Source of the DNA: Antedon mediterranea
Lineage: Eukaryota > Echinodermata > Crinoidea > Comatulida > Antedonidae
Direction: 5' to 3'
DNA length: 64,000 bases
Assembly (NCBI RefSeq): GCF_964355755.1
Contig: NC_092676.1
Span: forward strand, 14,116,288-14,180,287
The notes under the pieces are model-generated. The model did no database searches and was not told the origin of the DNA. It was given only the letters and a program-made list of their open reading frames with translations. Numbering within the stretch: position 1 is the stretch's first letter; the number at the start of each line of letters is the position of its first letter. Positions 37,694-51,500 of this stretch are shown here, piece after piece. Both the position numbers and the translations under genes were made by a program.

Positions 37694-40600
37694 TTCCTTT
37701 TATATTTATAATAATATTGACATTAATTTGTTCTTGAGCTATGGACAATTTTTTACTCTGTATTATTTTTCCGAAATAAAAGATGAAATGAAATGAACAA
37801 ATTTATAATTTTATGTATTTAACAGGTTATTAACTATACTTCCTGACATTTTTTTTTGAAAAATCTTCTATTAAGCAGAATAGTAACATATATATTCTGA
37901 ACACCGACAACAAAATGAACTTTCCACGTCAACCCAATAATGAGATATGGATATTTCTTGTCATTATTTGAGAAAAAATAGTAAATAGAAATGTTTATGT
38001 TCTGAACATTTTGACACCTAAATTAATGACAAGTAGTTTTATAGATATCAAAATATATTAACCTTAACAAGGTTGGCAATTGCACAATAAAGGTCAAAGG
38101 CAAAACTGCGTATTTCCGGGCATTTATGGATGAAATGTTTCATTAAACTAAATAGTAACATATATATTCTGAACAATTTGACAACAAAACAAACTGTCTG
38201 TGACAACTATTTACTGAGATATGGCAATGCCTTAAAATATGGGTCAAAGGTTAAAACTGCTACGTCCGGTCATTTAAAAAAAAATTCATCATTAGAGTAA
38301 ATAGAAATGTTTATGTTCTGAACATTTTGAGCTAAAATCAACTCTCTATGACCAGTAGTTTCAGAGATGTTGAGAGTTTAAGTGAAAATGTCCGCCATTT
38401 TGAATAATTCAAATTAGGTGACCCAAGAGGTCATTTTGCTTGGCTCCCATAAAAAATTGAATTCGTATAGGGTGGGCAACCTGTATACCAAATTTGGTGC
38501 TTTTGAAAGAAACTGAACCAAACATCCTTATTTCAGCCCTAACAGACTCCACTATTAAAGAGTCGCTATCCAATCGAGTTTGAACAATACCATGAAAGCC
38601 TCAGTGGTCAATGGTTAGGACATCTGCATATCAAGCAAACGGTTCTGGGTTCGAGTCTCGGTTGGGGTTTTTTGTTTCATTCTCACAGATTTCCTCATCT
38701 TATCGTTTCAAATTAATTAATTAAATTTGAAGTGATGTTTATATATAAAATAATATAAATTTAAATTATCTACATACTTATTACATACTTGCAAAGTTAT
38801 GAGAAAACGGGAAATCTTGAATTGCGGGAAATGCCCAAAAGGGATTTACGAGGCTTTTAGTATGTTATTCTAAACACATCTGAACTAATCCTGAAAAATC
38901 AGCTTGTTATAATATAATAATAATTTATTTGGAAGTTACACTTTTGAAACAGTGACACACGTCTTGAATGAAGGTGCGTCCAGAGTAAATAAAATAAAAG
39001 TTAGAGAAAAAAATGATTTAACAATAGGCCTATATACAGTACATAGAAACGTAAACTAAATTATGTAAAAGATATAAAAAAAATAACATTAACAAAAGTA
39101 ATACAGGATTTAAAAAGCAAAGAACTAATCATTTCCATTGTTGATTTCCATTCTCTTTTTCCATGCCCGTTTGGTGAAACCATTACAAAATCAAATGCAA
39201 CTGCAATATTTGTAGAAAGATCAAGTACAGGTGAACCAAGAACATACATTTATTTTTGGTCTATTGTTCCATTATTAAATTGGTTCCAAACATCCAAAAG
39301 TTAAAATTTAAAACATTCTGATTACAATTAAGTTGAAGCAGAGCATTAAGCAAAACCTTTGGCCAACGATGTGATTCCATGTGTACAATTCGATTAAAAT
39401 ATTTTATACGCAAGTTATCGTGTGCGACATTTATTGGGAACGAACCCAGTTCACCATATAAGGTTGCACGCGGCGTGTTTCTAGACGCCTTAAGAATATA
39501 TTTAGCCATTTGTAATTTTTATAATATTTCAATATCAACTTTATATAACGAACACTATTTAACAACAGCTGATCCGTAATTAATTACAGGTAGACCGATT
39601 GTCCTCCATAATACATCTCCAAAAAACATCCTGTTAAAATTATTACAATTGTTAATTAACGATTTGATATAAGCTATAATAAGCCTATTGCATTTAGTAA
39701 TTACATTTTGGAACTTTAGGCCTACATTGTCATTTAGTTTCCTAGAAATATGGACACCGATGTATTTGTAAATATCTGCTTTAACAATAAATCTATCCCT
39801 GGCTTCCATTGTTTATGACTGTCAATTCTTTTCTAAAAAAACAGAATATTGGATTTAACAAAGTTAAAATTTAACTTCCGTTTTTTTGCAAATAATCATG
39901 TTCGTTGTTGGCAACTAATACAACATCATCTGCCCAGAATAATCCACTTATCAAAGTGTTATTTATTTTGATACCAACATTGTTTGATACTAGCATTTTC
40001 TTAAATTCATTTATGAACATGTTAAATAGGATTAGAGAAAGTACACACCCTTGTACAGAACCTTTAACATCTTCATAAAGTTTATCGATCAATCGCCAAA
40101 TTTTACCCCTAATACCTGATGGCCAAACGGCTATAAGTAAACCGTTTCGCCAGACACTGTCGAATGCTTTACGGAAGTCCAGGAAGGCCATTTGTGTTTA
40201 TTTTCTTTAAATCTGCAAGCAGCAAGAGTAACAATATGGTCTTCACATCTATATGTTGCGCGAAAGCCTCTCTGGACCTTAACGATATTCCTCTATAGTT
40301 GAACAAAATTCTACGGCTAACTTTCTTATGAATAGGAATAATAATGGAACTATTCCAGTCCTTCGGAAATTCTTCCAATTCAGTAATTTTGTTAAAAAGG
40401 CTAAGTAATGATTTAATGATATAAATTATATTCCTTCATTTTTAAGTAATTCATTTGTAATATTGTCCAAACCAGGGGCTTTTTTATTCTTTGCAAGAGA
40501 TACATCTTTAACAATATCAAAATCAATAGCAATTCTCCATTATTATCAGAATGGACATCGTAAGAAAGGTTATCTCTAATTTTTCTAACTAGGCGATCAG

Positions 40601-43600
40601 TTAGAAAAGCATTACAGTCATTTAAATTCATATTGTCTTTACATAAATTTTCCCAATACGACTTAATACAATGGTTTATCGTTTTCTTATATAAGGTGAT
40701 TTCTTCAGAATCAGAAATTTGGATGCAATCAAAAATCCGTGTTACTATTGCCTTTTAAATTTTCCCAGAAATCCTTACAGGAAGGACCTCCTTTATGAGC
40801 TATTTCTATAGAACTATTAATCCTTTTTTCTGTTATTTTATTTTAATAAGCCTTTTTACTTTATGCCGTTTTTCCAAATATAAACTCCATAAATCACCAG
40901 TATCATTGTTATTAGTGTTATTGTTAGTGTTGCTATTATCTATTATTATCATTATTGTTTCTATTTAAATTAACCCATTTACGATGGTGGCGTGAAGCGG
41001 CTCTTCTTCTTTCTATGGCAACGTCTACTTCTTTATCAAATCACGGTTTTTGTTTGCAATATAGTACTCTGGTTCCTAACAAGATACGATTGTGATTACT
41101 ACCAAAATTAAATTCTCCCTTTTCATCAATTCAAACTGATTGTATGTGAAAAAAACTTTAGAGTACAGTAAATAATCTATTGTGCTCTGTTGATTGCCTC
41201 TACACCATGTAAACTTACCCTCACAAAAGATATTAGAGTTTAAAATTGTAATGTTTGCATTGTTCCTAAAATTAAGTAATCTATTACTATTTGAGTTTGT
41301 TATGGGATCAATAATAAATAGGTATTACATTTCCAATTCTTGCATTGAAATCCCCCATCAATAAATATTTGTTACTAGAAAGCTCCAGGTTAAATCCTTT
41401 TTTTTTTAAATTGAAAAAAAATAATCATTGAAACCATTAATTATTGATTAAAACTAGAGTTCGGTTTTAAAATACGCGTGCAATTTGTGATATAGGCATA
41501 ATTATTATGATACTTGAATGTATAGCTCATTAGCTTCCATAATAATTTTTTTAAATGGGGTCATCGGAAAAAAATTGAAACGCTAAAAATTGTCTGAAAT
41601 GTGCACTAAATTTATTAGAAATCGATTTTACGAATTTTAAAACTTCTTGTTGAAACGTTTCGTTGAAAATTTGAATTGATTTATGGCATCATAGGTTTTC
41701 ACAAAATGGCGCGTAAGTCATGCCACGCGAACAATCACAAATTCCCTTACAAGTACGGTCCTTGAAGATCTGTAGCATTGTGTACTTCATTAAACATGCA
41801 ATTTAAGTTTAATCAATATTGATTTAGTAAAATTAATTCTCAATCACTACAATTCTAACATGCTGTTTTCAACCATGGAATATGCGGTTTCTCTAACTGC
41901 GAACGCATTTTATAAGTGTTTGTAATCATTATTTTTCAATTTGATGAGACTCGGAATTAACATCCACCTCTGTACTTTCGATGGGTTGATTAAGAAATCA
42001 ATTGTTGCAGATTTGTAACAATTATGTGTGTGTCAACGATTTATATAGGCCTAGAAAATGCATTAACATTGGCATTGAAGCCGCCTTTTAAAGACCAAAG
42101 CGCTTACGTGATCATCGATGTGAACTTTTTTTTTCTAATGTTGCGAACAAATTAAAATTTGTTCGCAACATTTTAAAAAATAGTGGGCTTTTAATGCATT
42201 TAAACACAATACGAAACAGCGTAACTTACCGTTATCAAACGATACACTAATGCCATATTGGTTGAGTTTACTCCATGAAAAACACCGATGTCCACTCTGT
42301 GTATAAGATGCCTTATCCCGATATGTTTCACCGTTTCCGGTTACACAGCCACCATGTACTGGAAAATAGATCACTAAGTTACACTATTTCACACTCAGCT
42401 ATTAACACCCCCACTCCCCTTTTTTTTAGTAAAATGTAAATCATCTGTTCTATTCTCATGTAGACTTACTATTAGGCATCTAGTTTGTATACTCATTGAA
42501 ACAACAATCTCAGTCCACCAAACGATTATCCTAATTGTACTTACAAAGTGGAAGAAGTTATAAAAAAAATGAAATATCTAGGTGATTGTTCTAAATGATA
42601 CGATTTGATTAATAAAACAGCCACAGGAAAAACGATAAAAATTCAATCTGTGTAGTACAGTATATAAGAAAAATATCTATTCGGTCTTCATTGTGATATT
42701 CGATTCCATTAGATCATTTATTTATTTTTTGTTTCATTATTATCATTATTTATAAAAAGAGAACGTAAATGTATCAATTCCATTTGTTGTAGGCTATTAA
42801 TTCTTCTTTGTAATTTGCTAAAAATGAATAAACCAGAAATGTTTCTTACAAAAAACACCGCTTAACGTTTTGACGTAACAGTTTTAATCATTGTTCTTTC
42901 TTCAGATATACCGTAATGATTTATTATATCAATTATTCTTGTTTACCAATCAGTAGTAAACATTTTGTGTAAATATAGTCTGGCCTATTGTACAGTACAA
43001 AAATAAAAACTAAACTACAGTATAATTAGGTACATTTTCCAGGGTAGGAGCATTAATCTCTAGCGACCCGGCCCACATAAAAAAGAGTGTTTATTTAACC
43101 TCATTCAAAGAATTTCAATACATTATTTTCCCGTTTGTTGGACAGTCCTCAGATACAATGTGACTTTACGGCACACGTTAGAAAATTCTTACGCAGTGTG
43201 TTGATTCGCGTCAATCAATCAAAGGGCGAGAATCCAAATCGTTCAACCGTGGGCCCTCATGGGACTCTCTTTTCCCGGGTGTCACGAAACCTAAGACCAC
43301 GAAAGCTAAGACCCCCTAAGACCTAAGATGACGAAAGCAAAGACCCAAGACCAAGATTACAAATATTTATCTTTCGCACCTGCCTTGTATTTTAACTCCA
43401 TTTATTCTGAATGCCACACCTTAGAATTAGCACTTTTATGAAAAAGAATCACATAAAAGTAACAAATACATTTTTAAATTGATGATTTGACAGACGTTTT
43501 TCTCGCACACATATTGTTTGCGAATTTCGCAAGACTAGGTAGGCCTACCCCATGTTCAATATTTTTGTTTCTATGGAACGTCAAAAGAGCAAAAGTTATA

Positions 43601-46600
43601 TAGAGGGCTGAAAACTCTGTGGAGTCCATCTACAGTGTGGATGGAACAATGTAAAATTAAAATTGTAATGATAATAGTATAATCATGCTAGTACGAAGAA
43701 ATAAATACTGGAAAATATTTTAATTTAAAAATCATGATAAGTTTTTTGTTTCGTTTTCTTTTTGTTTTTATACTTGTACTATTATTGTTGCTCTTTTGGC
43801 GTTCCATAGAAACAAAAACATTAAGCATGTGGAGGAGTTACAGTAGGCCTATACAAAGAAACACGTCTGTAAAATCATCAATTTAAAGGATTTATTTATT
43901 TGTTTTTATGTGTTTCTCCTTCTGAAAGTACTTATACGTCCTAATTTTTAAGTGTGGTAGTCAGGATGAAGTTACTTAACAAATTTGGAGTCAAAATACA
44001 AGAAAGGCAGGTGCGAAAGAAAAACATCCTCTGAACCAACACAATGGAGTAAATATATACCAACAAACAACCCTTCAAGTTTGTTTGTTGTAAAGAAAAA
44101 ATATACATTTACTCAACGGGCGAAAATAATGTGAGTTTATCTATGTTTTGCGGTAGTATTTAATTATATTTATGGTAATAAATGAAACCTACTATGTTTA
44201 AAATTATGTATGGATAAACAAGTATTGTTTTTAAGCTGTAGTATATCTTAGAATTTGTAGTCTGGGGTCTTAGCATTCGTGATCTTAGGTCTTAGGGGGT
44301 CTTAGCTTTCGTGGTCTTAGGTTTCGTGACACCCCTCTTTTCCCAGACGTATTTGGGTCGAGCAGCATGGACCTATACATTAGTTGAGTTTACAAAATTC
44401 CAAAACTATCAGCAATAAATATAGCTTTTGCGTTGATAAAGCCTCTTAATAATTATGTCCTCTGGAAATATAGCTGCCTAGAGGCGAGGTGCGAAAACCC
44501 ATGGAGCTTTTGGAGCTTTTCCTATGCAAACAAATTGGACCTTTACCAATAACATTAAAACATATATAGAACGCTGTAGATTCTTACCCGAACATGGGTC
44601 AATAACGCAATACTCCTTCCTAATACTTCCAGAATCGTCTTCGTAATAACACCATGGCCCGGATGACTCACCAGGATCAGGCCAACGGCAGTAGTTCTTG
44701 TCTAACTCTGTAAACATATATTGTAGAGTACATTTATAATTAAATGCGCTATATTTTTTTTAAATTATTATTTCATCATATAATACATTACAAAGAAAAA
44801 ACATAATCAAATAAAAAATTAAAATTAAAAGCAAACAAAAACAACAAAGATATCCATCTAACAAATTAAATAAAGGTTCATAAAAATTATTCTAATCTCT
44901 AACCATTTCATATTTGATTTATAAATTCTTCTAATTTTATCCATTTTCTATTAAAAGTACTGTCCTAAAAATTCTGATGATAAATACAATTGTCCGTTTC
45001 ATAAAACCTTTTAAACTCGTTCATAACCATTTTCATAGTTGGCTTACATTTAACTAGTTTACATTTATAAATAAATAATTTTACAATTAGAATAATTGCA
45101 TTAATGGCTTCTAAATTAAAAAAACTGATGCGCATCTTGGTATCCGAAAATTATGCTCTCTTTATTAAAAATAAATTGCACTCCAGTTTTTTCTGAATTT
45201 TTTTCCTGGAGGAGGTTCCATATCCTTTTTACTATTGGACAATTACAGAACAAATGCTGAATGGTTTCAATTTTACCATCTCCAAATGAGCACGTTAAAG
45301 TTTCTTTTATATTCATTTTAAATAATTGTTCATTTGTTGCAATTATTCTATTTACAATTTTATATTGAAAATATATTAAAACAAAATTTATTGTACACGT
45401 ATGTGGAGCTAGGTATAAGGTAGATTGTTTTCCATTGTTCTTTATTGAATACAAATTTATTTTCTGCCCATTTCTTTTGTGCTTTCCATGATTTAAACAT
45501 TGAGTTATTTAAAACATCATAAAGAATACGACATCCCTTTCTTTGTTGAAAGAGTACTTTTATATGAAATGGAATATCTGGCAAAACTGTTTTTTTAATT
45601 TCACATATCATTAAATTGTTAAATTTTTCCATAAGAAGCCTTCTTAATCCTATTAATTTTATATAATTTATCTTAATACCATAGGTATCTTCGACTTCTT
45701 TTTAGTCGCGTGGACGCGACTCTATAGTTTACTATGTCGGTCGGTCTGTCTGTCGGTCTGTCTGTCGGTCCGGTATCACTATGCGTTTTAGCACGCGACT
45801 TATGGCTGTTGGCCTTGTTTATTCATAAATTGCCCATTGCTGTTAAACAAATCATTAACAAACAAAATACCTGCTTTTTCCCAATTTCCATATCTTATAC
45901 ATTCGTTGCCTATTCTTATTATTTCATTATTCCAAATTTGCATTCGTAATAGCTCGTCAACAGACTTTGGATAATAAATAGAAATGAAATTACTCCATGC
46001 ATCTATTACCTCTTTCCAGAAGATATTTTTAACATTATCTCTAATGCTGGACAGACGTTTACAATTCGTTTCAAGTTGCATAGAGTTAGACAAATTTGTT
46101 GTGTACTTAAATAGCTTAAATATTGGGTTGTCTTCGGATTTATTGTTGAAAATTCTACGCAACCAAGTTATTTTTAATGACATAACAAAAAAGTTTAAAT
46201 CTACCATTCTTAATCCACCATGTAAGTAATCACTTTTCATTTGATGCCGGTTTATTTTATCAGGTTTGTTTTCCCAAATAAAACGAAAAAAATAAATTAT
46301 TAAGACGTACGCTATATCTATATATAAATTTACGTAAGGACAAAATTCGGTAAATCGCGCGTTACTTCTAGAATGTTTACTCGATGGTATATAAAGTTGG
46401 TTCGTACTTTCGGTACTGATTTTAACCACCTGATGTAACCCTGTTTACTAATTAAATTGAGTCAGATAATTAGTTATTGACAATAAAAACGAATTTAGGT
46501 TCAACGATTTGCCCCAAATAGGGGTGTTTTCCGATCGTGGTATACACTGTCTAATACATGTCCATCGTGAAAAATACCCGCATACAATAATACGAGGATG

Positions 46601-48526
46601 CTTCGCATTTTCCTATCTCCTCCTACGATAACTGTTTTTAATGGCTGAAAACCAGTTGAACAGCTCGAGTACAGCATCATAATGTTGAAGACAGGCCGAT
46701 TTTCTTTTAAAAATACTATTTTGATAGATTTAATATACGTTTATAGAAATGTATTGATTTGCAATGAATGGAACATTCCAAATTATTGCATACCTCCATG
46801 GTTTAACACAAGTAGGTAAATTTATAGACCCTTGGAGAATAAACAGAAATAGTATTGTAATGCTATACAATACTGCAAATAGGTATTAACCACTTTTGAT
46901 CGCCATTTGAATAAAAAATGTGTTGGTACTGTTAGATATAATATAAACAAATATACTAATAAACGTTATCACTGTGAGTGTGGGTAGCCCCTACTTTTAG
47001 ATTATAAACACATAATAATATATACTTTATTACTGTCAGTTGTTTCTCAACGTTTGTATTAATTAATAATTACATAAATATTAACGTGTTAGTGGTCTTT
47101 AAATGTACTTTACTATTTCAATCGACCATGAGACAGTGACAGTTTTAATAAAGTACGGTATTAAATCGGAAATGTTTTACTCTAGTTAGTGGTATATTAT
47201 TTATAGGCCTATATAAAAAAAATATTTCGTTACTGATTGGATAATAAAGAAATATAAAGAATAACTTAACAAAATTGGGTTTGTTTAAATGAGTCCAAAT
47301 AACAAATTTCGAGTCATTTTTTGACAAGTTTCTAGGTGCTAATTTTGGTTGACTACATAAATCATTGTGTCTATTTATTTGTTTCTGTAAACGACAATGT
47401 TTTATAGTCCCGCCGTACGTACATTTGAAATCGCCAGTTTTTTACGCTGAAATTAATATGTATTCGAGAACCATCTGTAGGCACGAACTAGTTAATTACA
47501 ATTATAAACACATAGTAATATAAACTAATAATCGCTTGGGACACAAACAACGAAGCAAACCATAGGATGCAGGCCAAGAAGAAGATCGTGCCGCTAAAAT
47601 AAAATCTAAAATCATATAATATTAAATAAGTCATATAATAATAAAAAGTAATTTATAAAAAAATAAGCCTAATACAAAAGAATCTAATAATAACAGTAGT
47701 TATAGGCCTACGGATAAAAATAACCTACCTACTGCTAATAACATATCTAGTAAAAATATAGAGCCAGAATACAACAAAGGTAAAAATAAACTAAACGGTC
47801 TTAAAATGGGAATCTAAATGTTCGAAGTATCATAAATAAAATTGACGAGATAAAATTCCTTCTGTCCAAATTACAATTAGATATACTAGTTACAACAGAA
47901 ACTTGGTTAAACGAAAGTTATACAGATGCACTTTTTAATGTAGAAGGCTACACACTAATCAGAAAAGACCGTTATCTAGTTTTATCAAATAAGAATGATG
48001 ATGGATGGAGTAATTTATTATAAAGGAAGGAATCTCATGTGTTCACAGAGAAGATCTTAATCTTGACTTTGAAGATATAGAGATCGGATGGAAATAAATG
48101 ATAAATTTAATTAAAATATTTTTATTGTAAGCATATACAGACCACCTGATCCTAAAGTTTATTTTTTTGGAATTTAGAAAATATGCTTGAAAGGTAACAA
48201 ATGAGAACAAAGAATTTATTAGGAGATTTTAATATTGATTATACATTTGATATTGACTTTCATAAATATCCCAATAATGAACTTGAAAATATGTTTCAAT
48301 TAACTCAGATTGTTAAAAATAAAACTAGGATCACACACAAATCAGCGTTATAGACCTAATATTAACATCGATTCCCAAACGCCATATGCTAACTGGAGTC
48401 GCTCATATCGCACTAAGCCACCATTCTTTAGTTTATACGTGTTTAGAATATGTAAATAAAAGCAATAGACACAAAACAATTACTTTCATTGAAGAAATAC
48501 ATGAAAATAATGAGATGAAAGAATTA

Positions 48527-48567
<41 letters not shown>

Positions 48568-51500
48568 TAATGCAAACTCTATATGGACTAAATGGAAAGA
48601 TTCCTTCCCAGATATATGTAACCGCCACGCTCCATATAAAACATTGAGAGCAACACATAACCTATCACCATGGATAACATCTGATATAATCCAACTAATG
48701 TACATAGTGAACTATAGAGTCGCTTCCACGCGACTAAAAATAAGAATAGCCCATAAAATAAATTTTGAAAATTTTAAGCGGGCGTACGCATGCGTTACAT
48801 GCGCTACGCACGTAATTGTATTGCCATATGATGATTTATGCCCTGAAATTTATGAGTACCAAATTTTATTTAATTGTGATTCATGGTTGTGAAGATATGA
48901 TTACAAACGTGATTTCGTTAAATCGTGCGTAGACCGCGTAATTTTTTATTGCGCACCGTGAAAACATAACCACATTGATTCCTGGCCATAAGGAATATAC
49001 TGTGAAAAATTGACCTAGCTAGATTAAACTGATATCAAGATAAGGTCAGAAAGCGATAAAACGCATAGTGATACCGGACCGACAGACAGACAGACAGACC
49101 GACAGACAGACAGACAGACAGACCGACAGACAGACCGACAGAAAGACAGACCGACCAACCGACCGACATAGTGAACTATAGAGTCGCTTCCACGCGACTA
49201 AAAATAAGAATAGCCCATATTGTAAACTTAAGTTTATCTAGGAAACCAGTATATTAAAAATGTTTCACATATTAGGTACATAGGACATTGATGACAAAAC
49301 ATCTGTTAGTGCCAAATTAAAAACTTAATGATAACATTAATTCTAACCTAACACGCATTGTAGTTCAGTCAATCTAATGATATACCCACCACAAATTGTA
49401 TTTTTGAATTCCATATAAAGTGTAGAATGAAATAGTAAAAGTCACCGAAAATTCAAGCATTGAATGAAGGGTCAGAGGTCAATAAAGGTAATTTTAAGTC
49501 AAAATTAATATGGACCATTAATTACATAATATATTTAACCATTTGAAACACATCATATACAAGTGTGATTTATGTTATCCAAAATCTTATTATTTTCTAT
49601 TCAGTGATATCAAACTTATTGTCAAACATTTTATTTAAAATTTCATTTTTTGCGGAAACCAATTTCAATACAACATTTATTCAATAATGGTTAGGCAATA
49701 CAAGAATAATAAACAATAAGAAACAGTAATACAATACAAAAACAAGAAGAGGTAAATAAGAGAAAGGAATGCCATCAAAAAGTCAAAAACTTGTCTCACC
49801 ATGACCCCGAAAGAGAGAAAAAAAAAACTGTTGATACAGTAATCAATATTTATTTTTTAATTTACTTTTAAAAGCTGGTAAAGAAACAGAATTTTTAATT
49901 GAAGCATCGTGATTATTCCATAAATTAGGACCAGCAACAGAAACAAAAAATCGATTCTGACGAAGGGAACTCAAACAGAAGGATTTCTAAACTTATATGA
50001 ATGTTTTTCTTAATAGTATCTAACAATTTTAACACATGAATAGGAAGCGTTTTCTTACTGAAACATAAATATTGCTAATCGTTTAAATAAAGGTTCAGAT
50101 GGAAATCGGTAAGAAGATGGTATAATAATTCTGGCTGCACGTTTTCTGTAATTTAACAAGTTTATTTAAATTAGAAGGATAATCTGAAGCCCAAATGATA
50201 TTGCAGTATTGTAAAAGTGGTGATGCTATTGTCTATGGGTTTAGTGTTACTGCTATAGCTCGGAAAGCAGTTGTGGTCGTTATTTATATGCAATTGTGCT
50301 AGTCAAATCTAAGGGTTTAGTGTTACTGCTATAGCTCGGAAAGCAGTTGTGGTCGTTATTTATATGCAATTGTGCTAGTCAAATCTAAGGGTTTGGTGTT
50401 ACTGCTATAGCTCGGAAAGCAGTTGTGGTCGTTATTTATATGCAATTGTGCTAGTCAAATCTAAGGGTTTGGTGTTACTGCTATAGCTCGGAAAGCATTT
50501 GTGGTCGTTATTTATATGCAATTGTGCTAGTCAAATCTAAGGGTTTAGTGTTACTGCTATAGCTCGGAAAGCAGTTGTGGTCGTTATTTATATGCAATTG
50601 TGCTAGTCAAATCTAAGGGTTTGGTGTTACTGCTATAGCTGCTATTTCTGTTATAGCTTAAAAAGTAGTAGTGCTTTTGAAGTGTATGTGTTTGATGTTA
50701 CTGCTTGGTCGCTACTTATATGCTATAACGCTGTTCAAATCTAAGGGTTGGGTGTTACTTATGCGCTAGTAGTCTTGTTTTGCTAAATTTGATAAAATGT
50801 GGATATGTATAGACATCACTGAATCCAAAAAGTATTTGCTTCATTTTTTTTATATGCAAGAGGGAGTTGGCAGCCATTGCAAAATGGCCGCCATTTTTTG
50901 CAAAATTGTTTAAAATATTGTAAGTTTATGAGATTAAAAGATGTTATCGAGATAGACATTAAATCATAAAAGTAACACTAAATGTTCAAATAATATATCA
51001 CATCATTTTTGTAACTGAACAATCCAAACTGGCCGCAATTATGCCTAAAATGGCTGCCATTTTGTCCAGTATGGCCACCATTTTATCTAAAATGGTCACA
51101 TATATCAATCAAATATTTTTTTTTAAACTTTTATTTACATATATTTGGTAAAAATTGGATATGTTGTAGAATAGACATCACTGAATCCAAAAGTAATTGC
51201 TCCATTTTTTTCATACGCAAAGGGGGTTGGCAGCCATTTAAAAATGGCCGCCATTTTGGACAAAATTGTTTAAAATATTTAAATATTTTAAGTTTATGAC
51301 ATTAAAAGATAGAAATTGAATCATAAAAGTAACAATAAATCATTTGTGTAACTTAACAAGCCAAAATGGCCGCCATTATGCCCAAAATGGCTGCCATTTT
51401 ATCCAATATGACAACCATTTTATCTAAAATGGCCGCATACCAGTAAAATACTTTTTTAAAACTTTTATTTACATATATTTTGTAAAAATTGGATATGTTG

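Noticed and set aside
48386-48892. 168-codon plus-strand frame with poly-Asn as a novel protein
   Set aside because: It fuses LINE endonuclease linker, an (AAT)n microsatellite and the left end of element H2.
50237-50640. CRISPR-like array
   Set aside because: Units are contiguous with no variable spacers, and the setting is a eukaryotic intron; it is a satellite.
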